64,000 bases of DNA from Alcanivoracaceae bacterium (GTDB lineage: Bacteria > Pseudomonadota > Gammaproteobacteria > Pseudomonadales > Alcanivoracaceae): contig JAGLCJ010000005.1 of NCBI GenBank assembly GCA_023146255.1, positions 186,001-250,000 of the forward strand, written 5' to 3'. This document shows, piece after piece, positions 1 through 9,612 of the stretch (its first letter is position 1; every line of letters begins with the position of its first letter). The position numbers and the translations under genes were made by a program. The notes under the pieces were generated by a model. It saw nothing but the letters and a program-made list of their open reading frames with translations, was not told the origin of the DNA and did no database searches.

Positions 1-1
1 T

Positions 2-3000
2 ACGCCGGTGGATGCCTTGCCGGATTTGTCTGATGTGCAGGTGATTATCCGTACCAGTTATCCGGGGCAGGCACCGCAGCTGGTGGAAAAGCAGGTTACC
101 TATCCGCTTGCCACCACCATGCTGGCTGTGCCCGGCGCGCGAACCGTGCGTGGCTATTCGTTCTTCGGCGACAGTTATGTCTATGTTCTGTTTGAAGACG
201 GCACGGACCTGTATTGGGCGCGCTCACGGGTGCTGGAATATCTCAGTCAGGTGCAGTCGCAATTGCCCCGTACAGCAAGAACTTCACTTGGCCCGGATGC
301 CACCGGCGTTGGCTGGATATACCAGTACGCACTGATTGATCGCAGCGGAAAACATGATCTTTCGCAGCTGACTTCGATACAGGACTGGTTCCTGAAGTAC
401 GAGCTGCAAACCCTGCCTGATGTTGCTGAAGTCGCCACCGTTGGTGGCATGGTGCGTGAGTATCAGGTGCTGCCTGATCCGGTCAAGCTGGCGAGCCATC
501 GCATCACACATCAGCAACTGCGCAAGGCCATCGAAGATGCCAATCAGGAAACCGGCGGTGCCGTACTGACGCTCGGCGAAGCCGAGTATATGGTGCGCGC
601 CAGCGGTTATCTTCTGTCGCTGGAGGATTTTCGCAATATTCCATTGAAACTCGCCGATGGAGTGCCGGTACTGCTCGGTGATGTGGCACAGGTTCGTCTC
701 GGCCCGGAGATGCGTCGCGGTATTGCCGAGCTGAACGGCGAGGGCGAGGTGGTCGGCGGGGTGATCATCCTCCGTTCCGGCAAGAATGCCCGCGCGGTAC
801 TTTCTGCTGTACATGAGCGTCTTGATACGCTGCGCAGAAGTCTTCCGGAAGGCGTTGAGATTGTCACCACCTATGATCGCAGTGAGTTAATCGACCGGGC
901 GGTGAAAAATCTCAGTCACAAGCTGGTTGAAGAGTTTGTCGTGGTAGCGCTGGTATGTGTGCTGTTCCTCGGCCACTTGCGATCTTCGCTGGTGGCAATT
1001 ATTTCGCTGCCATTGGGCATCCTCGCCGCCTTTATCGTCATGCGTTATCAGGGCATCAATGCCAACATCATGTCGCTCGGGGGCATCGCCATTGCCATTG
1101 GCGCCATGGTGGATGCAGCAGTAGTGCTGATTGAGAATGCCCATAAAAAAATTGAGGCCTGGCAGCGGGAGAACCCGGGACAATCCCTGTCCGGCGAAGC
1201 ACATTGGCGCGTCATTGAGCAGGCGGCTATCGAGGTTGGACCAGCACTGTTCTTTTCGCTGCTGATTATCACCCTGTCGTTTATCCCCGTATTCACACTG
1301 GAGGCACAGGAAGGCCGGCTATTTGGTCCTCTTGCCTTCACCAAAACCTGGGCCATGGCCGCCGCTGCTGGCTTGTCGGTCACACTGGTACCTGTGCTGA
1401 TGGGGTACTGGATCCGTGGACGCATCCCCTCGGAGGAAAAAAATCCGATCAGCCGCTTTCTGATTCATATCTATCAGCCACTGCTTGTACGGGTTCTGGC
1501 TTGGCCGAAATCAACCTTGTTAGTAGCAGCACTGGTTTTTTTTACTGCACTGTGGCCGTTAAGCCAGCTTGGCGGAGAATTCCTTCCGTCACTGGACGAG
1601 GGCGATTTACTGTATATGCCCAGTGCTCTGCCGGGCCTGTCGGCGCAAAAAGCCAGCGAACTGCTGCAACAGACCGACCGGTTGATCAAGTCTGTGCCTG
1701 AGGTGGCGCAGGTGTTCGGCAAGGCGGGGCGTGCGCGCACTGCCACCGACCCTGCACCCATGACCATGTTCGAAACCACTATTCGCTTCAAACCGCGAGA
1801 CCAGTGGCGTGACGGCATGACGCCGGAAAAACTGGTGGAGGAACTGGATCAAGTTGTGCGCGTACCCGGATTGGCGAACATCTGGATTCCACCCATCCGC
1901 AATCGTATTGATATGCTTGCCACCGGCATCAAGAGCCCGATCGGTATCAAAGTAGGGGGAGATAACCTTGCCAGCATTGACGATGTCAGTCGTCAGGTTG
2001 AACAGGTAGCAAAACAGGTTCCCGGCGTGTCTTCAGCGCTGGCTGAACGACTCACCGGGGGCCGCTATGTGGACATCGATATTCGTCGTGATATCGCTGC
2101 TCAATATGGCCTCAACATCGCCGACGTTCAGTCGTTGGTCAGCGGACTGATCGGCGGCGAGAATATAGGCGAGACAGTAGAGGGTCAGGAGCGCTACCCG
2201 ATCAGCCTGCGCTATCCGCGCGAATGGCGTGAGACCGTGCAGCGACTGCGCGATCTACCCTTGATCACACCGGAAGGGGCACAGATTACCCTTGGAACCG
2301 TGGCAAACATCACCATTACCGACGGCCCGCCGATGCTGAAAAGCGAGAACGGCAGGCTGTCCGGCTGGGTGTATATTGATGTTCGTGGCCGCGATCTTGC
2401 GTCTGTTGTCGAGGAATTGCGGGCGGCAGTGAATGAGCAGGTCGAACTGCCGGAAGGCATCAGCCTGTCCTTTGCCGGCCAGTTCGAGTTCCTTGAGCGT
2501 GCCAACGCCAGACTGAAAGTGGCGGTGCCGGCGACCTTGATGATTATTTTTGTGCTGCTTTTCCTGACCTTCCGGCGTGTCGACGAAGCACTGCTGATTA
2601 TGGCCACCTTGCCGTTTGCCGTGACTGGCGGTGTCTGGTTCCTGTATCTGCTCGATTACAACCTGTCGGTGGCAACGGGCGTAGGGTTCATCGCGTTGGC
2701 AGGCGTCTCCGCCGAGTTCGGCGTCATTATGCTGCTGTACCTGAAACACAGCTGGGAGGCGCGGCAGGAGCAGGGCAATCACAGCGAAATAGCCCTGACC
2801 GAGGCGATTCGGGAAGGCGCCGTACTGCGCGTTCGACCCAAGGCGATGACTGTGGCCGTGATCGTCGCCGGCTTGCTGCCAATCTTCTGGGGTGACGGGA
2901 CTGGCAGCGAGATCATGAGCCGTATTGCTGCGCCTATGGTCGGTGGGATGATCAGCGCTCCGCTGTTATCGCTGTTCGTGTTGCCCGCAGCCTATCTGCT

Positions 3001-3043
3001 TGTCAGGAGAAAGGGGCATCGACAAGCCGTGCCTGCTCGATGA
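2..3043 (+). CDS. cusA: CusA-type heavy-metal efflux RND permease, 5' end cut by the window
   Basis: Inner-membrane proton-driven pump of a CusCBA-type tripartite system exporting Cu(I)/Ag(I) from the periplasm or cytoplasm. The reading frame is open from base 2, and its first visible residues (TPVDALPDLSDVQV) match the region after TM1 in CusA, so the true start lies upstream; a GTG at 8 is unlikely to be the start. The TM4 signature AIGAMVDAAVVLIENAHK (about 1091-1147) is the Cu/Ag (HME4) type. Methionines equivalent to M573 (about 1766) and M623 (RIDMLATG, 1913) of E. coli CusA are present, but the residue equivalent to M672 appears to be Leu (QYGLNIADV, about 2111). The subunits CusB and CusC are presumably just upstream. 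Identification is firm; metal specificity is by family signature. Confidence 0.93.
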   Translation, partial: TPVDALPDLSDVQVIIRTSYPGQAPQLVEKQVTYPLATTMLAVPGARTVRGYSFFGDSYVYVLFEDGTDLYWARSRVLEYLSQVQSQLPRTARTSLGPDATGVGWIYQYALIDRSGKHDLSQLTSIQDWFLKYELQTLPDVAEVATVGGMVREYQVLPDPVKLASHRITHQQLRKAIEDANQETGGAVLTLGEAEYMVRASGYLLSLEDFRNIPLKLADGVPVLLGDVAQVRLGPEMRRGIAELNGEGEVVGGVIILRSGKNARAVLSAVHERLDTLRRSLPEGVEIVTTYDRSELIDRAVKNLSHKLVEEFVVVALVCVLFLGHLRSSLVAIISLPLGILAAFIVMRYQGINANIMSLGGIAIAIGAMVDAAVVLIENAHKKIEAWQRENPGQSLSGEAHWRVIEQAAIEVGPALFFSLLIITLSFIPVFTLEAQEGRLFGPLAFTKTWAMAAAAGLSVTLVPVLMGYWIRGRIPSEEKNPISRFLIHIYQPLLVRVLAWPKSTLLVAALVFFTALWPLSQLGGEFLPSLDEGDLLYMPSALPGLSAQKASELLQQTDRLIKSVPEVAQVFGKAGRARTATDPAPMTMFETTIRFKPRDQWRDGMTPEKLVEELDQVVRVPGLANIWIPPIRNRIDMLATGIKSPIGIKVGGDNLASIDDVSRQVEQVAKQVPGVSSALAERLTGGRYVDIDIRRDIAAQYGLNIADVQSLVSGLIGGENIGETVEGQERYPISLRYPREWRETVQRLRDLPLITPEGAQITLGTVANITITDGPPMLKSENGRLSGWVYIDVRGRDLASVVEELRAAVNEQVELPEGISLSFAGQFEFLERANARLKVAVPATLMIIFVLLFLTFRRVDEALLIMATLPFAVTGGVWFLYLLDYNLSVATGVGFIALAGVSAEFGVIMLLYLKHSWEARQEQGNHSEIALTEAIREGAVLRVRPKAMTVAVIVAGLLPIFWGDGTGSEIMSRIAAPMVGGMISAPLLSLFVLPAAYLLVRRKGHRQAVPAR

Positions 3044-3086
3044 TAGTGTTGCCTGCCTTGCATTTATGAACCAAGGAATACTTTCG

Positions 3087-3419
3087 ATGACGTCAGCGTT
3101 CTGGTTTCCCATAGCCGCTATTCTTGAGATCGCAGGTTGCTTTTCTTTTTGGGCATGGCTGCGTTTGGAAAGATCTGCCATCTGGCTGATTCCTGGCATG
3201 GTTGCACTAGCCGGCTTTGCCTGGGTCCTGACTCAGGTGGAAGCCAGTTTTGCCGGCAGGGCCTATGCTGCCTATGGCGGTGTGTATATAGCGGCATCGC
3301 TGATATGGGGCTCATTGGTTGAGAAGCAGGCACCTTCGATAGTTGATCTGGCGGGTGCTTTTATCTGCCTGGTCGGTGCAAGCCTTATCTTTCTTGGGCC
3401 ACGCCTGATGCGCCAGTAA
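3087..3419 (+). CDS. YnfA/UPF0060 family small membrane protein
   Basis: A 110-residue protein with four hydrophobic segments, the size and pattern of YnfA (about 108 residues), a four-helix inner-membrane family resembling small multidrug resistance transporters. Visible family motifs are PIAAILEIAGCFSFW near the N-terminus and YAAYGGVYIAASLIWG in the middle. I chose ATG 3087 because AAGGAA lies 8 bases before it and it gives the family length; an in-frame ATG at 3066 would add seven residues. The gene begins 43 bases after cusA and precedes the czc genes, so it sits within a resistance cluster. Its substrate cannot be read from the sequence. Confidence 0.85.
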   Translation: MTSAFWFPIAAILEIAGCFSFWAWLRLERSAIWLIPGMVALAGFAWVLTQVEASFAGRAYAAYGGVYIAASLIWGSLVEKQAPSIVDLAGAFICLVGASLIFLGPRLMRQ

Positions 3420-3456
3420 CAGCAAACCGGTAACCGCCACGAAGCTCACGCCGGGC

Positions 3457-3484
3457 TTGATTCCCTTCCCGGAGCTGCTAGCAT
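3457..3484 (+). promoter_or_regulatory. Possible sigma70 promoter for the czcI-like gene and czcCBA
   Basis: TTGATT at 3457-3462 and TAGCAT at 3479-3484 are separated by 16 bases and lie 27 bases before the ATG at 3511. Each hexamer matches consensus at four of six positions. I see no clear MerR- or CzcR-type operator. Weak prediction. Confidence 0.3.
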
Positions 3485-3510
3485 CGTACGCGTTGTTCAG
3501 GGAACACTTT

Positions 3511-3873
3511 ATGACATCACGACGGTTTACCTCTGTTACTACCGCACTTTTGCTGGCTGTTTTCATGCTGGCAAATACGGTCGTGCTGGCAGGTGAGGCC
3601 GCTGTGCAGCAAGCGCAAGCAGATGATGTAACCGCACTTCATCATCAGGATGTTGCCGATCTCCATGACCACGAACACCTGAACAGCGACGAGAAGGACT
3701 GCCAGACCCATCACGGCTGTCATAGCCACTCGCCGCTGGCGTCGCCTGCCGCGAACGGCTTTATTGCTGGCGTCTTGCCCGGTCCGGTCTGGCCTGAGCA
3801 GGACTCACCTTCCCTTTTTTCGCACACCAGCCAGCCTCCGGTTCCACCTCCCGATCGTCAGCTTCTGAGCTGA
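3511..3873 (+). CDS. Histidine-rich exported small protein, CzcI/CopL-like
   Basis: A 120-residue protein with an N-terminal signal peptide (TTALLLAVFMLANTVVLAG) followed by a His/Cys/Asp-rich central segment (HHQDVADLHDHEHL, then CQTHHGCHSHS) and a proline-rich C-terminus ending PPVPPPDRQLLS. This layout is that of CzcI- and CopL-type periplasmic metal-responsive proteins that precede czcC in several resistance operons. Start ATG 3511 is preceded by CAGGGA. It is 48 bases upstream of the TolC-type gene czcC and likely in the same operon. The role, binding Zn, Co, Cd or Cu in the periplasm or modulating pump expression, is inferred from composition and context. Confidence 0.7.
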   Translation: MTSRRFTSVTTALLLAVFMLANTVVLAGEAAVQQAQADDVTALHHQDVADLHDHEHLNSDEKDCQTHHGCHSHSPLASPAANGFIAGVLPGPVWPEQDSPSLFSHTSQPPVPPPDRQLLS

Positions 3874-3921
3874 CCTTGACTGCGGGTTTCACCCGTACCT
3901 GATTAATCGGGAGATATTCCT

Positions 3922-5214
3922 ATGCATTACCCACCCCGTGGCCGGGCGCTTGTCGTCGTGGCCTTATTGGGCGGCATGGCGCTAGTACCACTCTATGCCG
4001 CTACTACAGCTGATGCGCAAACCGTGTCTTTACCTGATGCCTTACACCGGACGCTGGAGCAAAACCCGGCGTTGGCCGCATTTCCCTATCGACTGCGAGC
4101 GGCAGACGCCAATGTTCTGCAGGCCAGCCTGCGGCCCTCGCCAGCGCTGTCGCTGGAAATCGAAAATCTGGCTGGAGACGCGCCAGCGGACGGAATCAAT
4201 GCTGCTGAAGTCACTCTGGCACTCAGTCAAATAATCGAACTGGGCGACAAACGCCACCAGCGCACCGGTGTTGCCAGTGCTGCGCTGGACAGCGCAGGCA
4301 TTGCCTACGAGCAGGCACGACTGGATGTGCTTGGCGATGCAGTCAGCCGTTATGTGGCGCTCGCCCAGGCGCACTCGCGACTGGCGTTGTCGAAGCAGAC
4401 CCTGACATTGGCACAGCAGGCCGAGCAGGCCGCGCAGCGTCGGGTCAATGCCGGCGCCGCGCCGTCATCCGAACTGATGCGGCTGACGCTGTCGCGTCAG
4501 CAGGCCGAAATTGATCTGCGTCGCGCCGAGTTACTTCAGCAAAGTGCCAGCCAGCGCCTTGCCGCACTCTGGGGCGAGAGCGATCAGGACAGCCTGCTTC
4601 CTGCTTCGTCGCTAACACCACTGCCGTCTCTGCCTTCACTGGCAGAGATTCACGCGCGGCTGGATCAAACACCCACGTTGCTGGCCATGGCCAGTGAAAC
4701 CCGGTTGCGTGAGGCACAGCTACGGTTGGCCGAGGCAAACAGCTCCCGTGATCTGACGGTTTCCGTCGGCGCACGCCATGATCGACTCAGTGACAGCAAT
4801 TCGCTTCTGGTCGGCCTGTCCATGCCGCTTAATTTGCGCAATCCGAATCGCGGCAATGAGGCCAGTGCACGAGCAGCGCTGGCAGAAAGCGAAGCGTTGA
4901 TGCAGGCACGTAGAACCGAACTGGTGGCGGTGCTATCCGAACAGTACCGCGCTCTGCTGATGACTCAGGAAGAGTACGAGCTTGTCGAGAGCCGCGCTCT
5001 GCCACTGGCGCGGCAACTCTATGAGGATATCGAAGTGGGCTACCGCGCTGGCCGCTACAGTCTGCTTGAACTGATCACTGCCCGGCAGGAGCGCCTCGCA
5101 CTGGAGCAGCGTGCCATCGAACTGGCCGGACGCTTCCACCTGCAACGCAACGAACTCGAACGTCTTACCGGTCAGCCTTTTTCTGCGGCCGGAGCACAGG
5201 AGACCAGACCATGA
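3922..5214 (+). CDS. czcC: TolC-family outer-membrane factor of the Czc efflux system
   Basis: A 430-residue outer-membrane channel of the TolC/OEP family. After a signal peptide (to about residue 32) come two OEP repeats rich in long amphipathic helices (LPDALHRTLEQNPAL at the start of the first repeat). GGGAGA precedes the ATG at 3922. The stop overlaps the czcB start in ATGA at 5211-5214, showing translational coupling. In the complex it extends the conduit across the outer membrane. Metal specificity (Zn/Co/Cd expected) follows from the neighbouring CzcA-type pump rather than from this protein. Confidence 0.92.
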   Translation: MHYPPRGRALVVVALLGGMALVPLYAATTADAQTVSLPDALHRTLEQNPALAAFPYRLRAADANVLQASLRPSPALSLEIENLAGDAPADGINAAEVTLALSQIIELGDKRHQRTGVASAALDSAGIAYEQARLDVLGDAVSRYVALAQAHSRLALSKQTLTLAQQAEQAAQRRVNAGAAPSSELMRLTLSRQQAEIDLRRAELLQQSASQRLAALWGESDQDSLLPASSLTPLPSLPSLAEIHARLDQTPTLLAMASETRLREAQLRLAEANSSRDLTVSVGARHDRLSDSNSLLVGLSMPLNLRNPNRGNEASARAALAESEALMQARRTELVAVLSEQYRALLMTQEEYELVESRALPLARQLYEDIEVGYRAGRYSLLELITARQERLALEQRAIELAGRFHLQRNELERLTGQPFSAAGAQETRP

Positions 5215-6467
5215 CATCGCCACTGAAAATACTATCGCCCCTGTTGCTTCTTCTTAATCTGATCGTTTCGCAGCATGCTTTCGCCGGCGGCGGCCACGAG
5301 CATGGCGAGAAGGAAAATGCTGAACAAGACCATGCAGCCGAACAGGAAACGGGGCCGCATGGTGGACGCCTGCTCAAATCCGACCATCTTGCCGTCGAAC
5401 TGACCATACAGGAATCTGGCATCCCGCCAGAGTTTCGTGTTTGGGTCTATCAGGAGGACAAACCGGTCGCACCATTTTCCGTGGAGATCAGTGTGGAGCT
5501 TGCGCGGTTGGGCGGTCGCACCGACCGTATAACCTTTTCACCAGAACAGGATTATCTGGTCAGTGACCAGAGCATTGATGAACCCCATTCCTTTGATGTC
5601 AGTGTTGTCGTGCGTGTTGGCGATGAAGCCGCGCAATGGCACTTCGACAGCCATGAGGGCCGCACCGAAATCAGCGCAAGAGCGGCAGCGCAGGCGGGGC
5701 TGCAGACTGCACAGGCCGGCCCGGCAACCTTGCGCAGAACCGTTACCCTGTTCGGCAGGCTGCGCGCAAGCGAGGAGCAGGTGCACGCCATCAGCGCTCG
5801 TTATCCCGGAATGGTGCAGCAGGTACTGGTAAGCGAGGGCGACAGGGTGTCACGCGGCGATGTGGTGGCCAGGATCGAGACGCGCGACACGCTGCAGCTG
5901 GTTTCCGTGCGCGCGCCTGCTGATGGAGTTATCCGGCGTCGATACGTCAATCCGGGGATGGCAGTAGACGCTGAACCACTGGTTGAAATCGTTAACACTG
6001 ATGTGCTGTGGCTTGACCTTGACGCCTTCCCTCAGGATCAGCCGCTACTGCAAACCGGCCAGCAGGTGTTGCTGCATAACGAAGACCAACGCGAGCCGAT
6101 TGGCACGCTGAAATTCATTGCTCCTGTTGCCGAAGCACACACACGCAGCACGCTGGCCCGTGCCGTGGTAGATAACCGTCATGGTCAGTTTCGGGCCGGC
6201 ACACTGGTCAAGGCGGATGTAGTCATCAGCCAGCGTGAGGTGCCACTTGCCGTGCGCGCTGAGGCGTTGCAAACCTATATGGACAAGCCGGTGGTGTTTG
6301 CCCGCTTCGATGACATCTATGAAGTACGCATGATCGAGATCGGCGCGCGGGACAACGATTGGCTGGAAGTGCTTGGCGGTATCGAGCCCGGCACGACCTA
6401 TGTCACCGCCAACAGTTTTCTGGTCAAGGCGGACATTCTCAAGTCCGGCGCCAGCCACGCACATTAA
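5211..6467 (+). CDS. czcB: RND periplasmic adaptor (membrane fusion) protein
   Basis: A 418-residue adaptor that links the pump to the outer-membrane channel. It has a signal peptide ending near AFAGG, a His/Glu-rich stretch just after it (GGGHEHGEKENAEQDHAAEQ), a barrel-sandwich/lipoyl-like hybrid domain around residues 190-260 (HAISARYPGMVQQVLVSEGD and DGVIRRRYVNPGMAVD), and a C-terminal beta-barrel/proximal domain. The His-rich N-terminus is common in CzcB-like adaptors and suggests metal capture. It overlaps czcC by four bases and ends nine bases before czcA. Confidence 0.92.
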   Translation: MTSPLKILSPLLLLLNLIVSQHAFAGGGHEHGEKENAEQDHAAEQETGPHGGRLLKSDHLAVELTIQESGIPPEFRVWVYQEDKPVAPFSVEISVELARLGGRTDRITFSPEQDYLVSDQSIDEPHSFDVSVVVRVGDEAAQWHFDSHEGRTEISARAAAQAGLQTAQAGPATLRRTVTLFGRLRASEEQVHAISARYPGMVQQVLVSEGDRVSRGDVVARIETRDTLQLVSVRAPADGVIRRRYVNPGMAVDAEPLVEIVNTDVLWLDLDAFPQDQPLLQTGQQVLLHNEDQREPIGTLKFIAPVAEAHTRSTLARAVVDNRHGQFRAGTLVKADVVISQREVPLAVRAEALQTYMDKPVVFARFDDIYEVRMIEIGARDNDWLEVLGGIEPGTTYVTANSFLVKADILKSGASHAH

Positions 6468-6476
6468 GGAGGCAGC

Positions 6477-9400
6477 ATGATTGATTACATTGCAGCCTTC
6501 GCCGTGCGACGGCGCTGGCTGGTACTTGCCGTTACACTGGCGGTGGCCGTTCTTGGCCTGTACAACGCCCTGCGGCTGCCGATTGATGCGGTGCCCGATA
6601 TCACCAACGTTCAGGTGCAGATCAATACTTCGGCGCCGGGTTACTCACCGCTGGAAGCGGAACAGCGAATCACCTATGCGGTAGAAACCGCAATGGCAGG
6701 GCTGCCGCATCTGGACTACACCCGATCCATCTCGCGCTACGGGCTGTCGCAGGTGACCGTGGTATTCGACGAGGGGACCGATCTTTATTTTGCCCGTCAG
6801 TTGATCAGCGAGCGGCTGCAAAGCGTAAGAGGCCAGTTGCCGGACGGCATTGAGCCGGAGCTCGGGCCGATCGCCACTGGCCTCGGTGAGATTTTCATGT
6901 ACACCGTTGAGGCGCAGCCTGATGCCAGGCAGGACAACGGCAATGCCTGGACACCGGAAGACCTGCGCACCTTGCAGGACTGGGTGATACGGCCGCAGCT
7001 TTTGCAGGTGCGTGGTGTTACCGAGATCAACACCATCGGCGGCTTCCAGCGACAGTATGAAGTCGCCCCGGACCCGACCCGGATGCTGGCTTGGAAAGTT
7101 GGTATTACCGAACTCAGTGAAGCGCTGTCACGGAATAACCTGAACACAGGCGCAGGCTACATTGAGCGGGCTGGGGAGCAGTGGCTGGTACGCGCGCCGG
7201 GACAGATGACATCACTGGACGATATCCGCAATACCGTCATCACCACGCGCGAAGGCGTGGCAGTGCGAGTGCGCGATATCGCCGAAGTTCGGTTCGGCAA
7301 GGAGCTGCGCACCGGGGCGGCGACGCGCAACGGCGAGGAAGTGGTGCTCGGGACGGCCTTTATGTTGCTGGGGCAAAACAGCCGCGAGGTTGCCCATGCT
7401 GTGGCCAGCAAACTTGAACAAGTCAACCAGTCGTTGCCGGAGGGTGTGATAGCAGTGCCGGTCTATGACCGCACCACGCTGGTGGACAAGACCATCGCCA
7501 CCGTCGAGCGCAACCTGTTTGAAGGTGCGGTGCTGGTTATCGCGGTACTGTTTGCGCTGCTTGGCAATCTGCGTGCCGCATTGATCACCGCCACAGTGAT
7601 TCCCCTTTCCATGCTGTTCGCGATCACCGGCATGACCGCCAACCGGGTCAGCGGTAACCTGATGAGTCTTGGCGCAATTGATTTCGGCCTGATCGTCGAT
7701 GGCGCTGTGATTGTGGTGGAAAACAGTCTTGCCAGACTGGCCCGGGCGCAACATTCGCATGGCCGCTTGCTGACTCTGCGCGAGCGGCTCGACACGGTGG
7801 CGGAAGCGACCAGAGAAGTATTCCGCCCGAGTGCGTTCGGTGTGCTGATTATCATGGTGGTGTACCTGCCGATCTTTGCCCTGACCGGAGTAGAAGGGAA
7901 GATGTTCCACCCGATGGCCTTTACCGTGGTGGCAGCGTTGACAGGCGCGCTGATTTTCTCGGTAACGTTTGTGCCCGCCGCAGTGGCAATATTCGTCAAG
8001 GGCAAAGTCTCGCATCAGGATAATGTGGTAATGCGCGGCGCCAGAGATTGCTACGCACCGCTGCTTGACTGGGCGCTTGATCGTGCCAGATGGGTGATGG
8101 TCGGTGCTGTACTGCTGATTCTTCTCGGTGGGGGGCTTACGTTGCGCATGGGTTCGGAGTTCATTCCGAATCTCGATGAAGGTGATATTGCCTTGCACGC
8201 CCTGCGCATTCCCGGCACCAGCCTGAGCCAGTCTGTTGCCATGCAGGAGGCGCTGGAAAAACGACTGATGGAATTTCCGCAGGTGGAAAAGGTTTTTGCC
8301 AAAATTGGCACCGCTGAGGTCGCCACTGACCCGATGCCACCGAATGTGGCGGATACGTTTGTCATATTGAAATCGCGCAGCCAATGGCCCGATCCGGATC
8401 TGGCGAAACAGGCACTGGTCGAGCAGATGGAAGCCGCGTTGAGCGAGATACCCGGCAACAACTATGAGTTCACCCAGCCAATCCAGATGCGATTTAACGA
8501 GTTGATCGCCGGGGTGCGTGCCGATGTGGCCGTGCGCTTCTACGGCGACGATCTGGAAGTGCTGGCCGGGCTGGGCGAGCAGGCCGAAGCCCTGATCAAG
8601 ACCATTGACGGTGCTGCCGACACTCGCCTTGAGCAGCTGTCCGGCCTTCCGATGCTGACTATTGTGCCGGACCGGGAAATGCTAGGCAGACTGGGGCTGG
8701 ACATGGTGACGGTTCAGGATACTGTGCGTGCGGCAGTGGGCGGCACTGATATCGGCATGATTTTCGAAGGCGACAAGCGCTTTCCGCTGCGTATCCGCAT
8801 GCCACTGGACACCGCGCCAGATCTTGAACATCTGGGCCGGCTGCCGATTCCGTTGCCGGTTGAGGCTGACGGGGAGGGCTCGGTCAATTACATCCCCCTG
8901 CGTGAAGTGGCAACGCTGACGCTGGCGCCAGGGCCGAACCAGATCAATCGTGAAAACGGCAAGCGTAACGCCACCGTCAGCACCAATGTCAGGGACCGGG
9001 ACCTTGGGTCCTTTATTGCCGAGCTGCAACAAAAGCTGCGCACCGGGATGGATCTGCCCGCGGGATACTGGCTCGATCTGGGCGGCACATTTGAACAGCT
9101 GCAGTCAGCCAGTCGCAGGCTCGCCATCGTCGTGCCGCTGGCACTGGCGCTGATCTTTGCCTTGTTGTACAGCGCATTCGGCAGCGCCCGTGACGCCTTG
9201 CTTATCTTCAGCGCTATTCCGCTATCCCTGACCGGCGGCGTGATGGCCTTGTGGCTACGCGATATCCCGCTATCCATATCCGCCGGCGTCGGTTTTATCG
9301 CGCTGTCCGGCATCGCTGTGCTCAACGGCGTGGTCATGGTGTCTTACATCCGCACCTTGCTGGAGGAAGGGCGGCCATTACGTCAGGCCATTTATGACGG

Positions 9401-9602
9401 CGCGCTACGCCGCTTGCGGCCGGTGCTGATGACGGCACTGGTGGCCGGACTCGGATTTGTGCCAATGGCCTTTAACACCGGCATCGGCTCGGAAGTCCAG
9501 CGCCCACTGGCGACCGTGGTAGTGGGCGGGATTATTTCCGCAACCTTGCTGACGCTGGTGGTGCTGCCGGCGCTTTACCTGAAATTTGGTCGAAAGGCCT
9601 GA
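6477..9602 (+). CDS. czcA: CzcA-type heavy-metal efflux RND permease
   Basis: A 1041-residue proton-driven cation pump, the usual family length. The TM4 motif DFGLIVDGAVIVVEN carries the two Asp residues and the Glu conserved in divalent-cation (Zn/Co/Cd, HME1-type) pumps, which distinguishes it from the Cu/Ag-type pump at the start of the window. Other family hallmarks are the N-terminal RLPIDAVPDITNVQVQINT and IQMRFNELIAGVRADVAV in the periplasmic porter domain. A strong Shine-Dalgarno (TAAGGAGG, 6465-6472) precedes ATG 6477. It is the last gene of czcCBA. Family assignment is firm; the exact ions (Zn, Co, Cd or Ni) are not fixed by sequence. Confidence 0.94.
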   Translation: MIDYIAAFAVRRRWLVLAVTLAVAVLGLYNALRLPIDAVPDITNVQVQINTSAPGYSPLEAEQRITYAVETAMAGLPHLDYTRSISRYGLSQVTVVFDEGTDLYFARQLISERLQSVRGQLPDGIEPELGPIATGLGEIFMYTVEAQPDARQDNGNAWTPEDLRTLQDWVIRPQLLQVRGVTEINTIGGFQRQYEVAPDPTRMLAWKVGITELSEALSRNNLNTGAGYIERAGEQWLVRAPGQMTSLDDIRNTVITTREGVAVRVRDIAEVRFGKELRTGAATRNGEEVVLGTAFMLLGQNSREVAHAVASKLEQVNQSLPEGVIAVPVYDRTTLVDKTIATVERNLFEGAVLVIAVLFALLGNLRAALITATVIPLSMLFAITGMTANRVSGNLMSLGAIDFGLIVDGAVIVVENSLARLARAQHSHGRLLTLRERLDTVAEATREVFRPSAFGVLIIMVVYLPIFALTGVEGKMFHPMAFTVVAALTGALIFSVTFVPAAVAIFVKGKVSHQDNVVMRGARDCYAPLLDWALDRARWVMVGAVLLILLGGGLTLRMGSEFIPNLDEGDIALHALRIPGTSLSQSVAMQEALEKRLMEFPQVEKVFAKIGTAEVATDPMPPNVADTFVILKSRSQWPDPDLAKQALVEQMEAALSEIPGNNYEFTQPIQMRFNELIAGVRADVAVRFYGDDLEVLAGLGEQAEALIKTIDGAADTRLEQLSGLPMLTIVPDREMLGRLGLDMVTVQDTVRAAVGGTDIGMIFEGDKRFPLRIRMPLDTAPDLEHLGRLPIPLPVEADGEGSVNYIPLREVATLTLAPGPNQINRENGKRNATVSTNVRDRDLGSFIAELQQKLRTGMDLPAGYWLDLGGTFEQLQSASRRLAIVVPLALALIFALLYSAFGSARDALLIFSAIPLSLTGGVMALWLRDIPLSISAGVGFIALSGIAVLNGVVMVSYIRTLLEEGRPLRQAIYDGALRRLRPVLMTALVAGLGFVPMAFNTGIGSEVQRPLATVVVGGIISATLLTLVVLPALYLKFGRKA

Positions 9603-9612
9603 GGCGAACACA

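Noticed and set aside
7212..8384. Long open frame (390 codons) antisense to czcA
   Set aside because: It mirrors the codon pattern of a well-identified RND pump, is rich in His/Gln/Arg, has no ribosome site and no recognisable domain.
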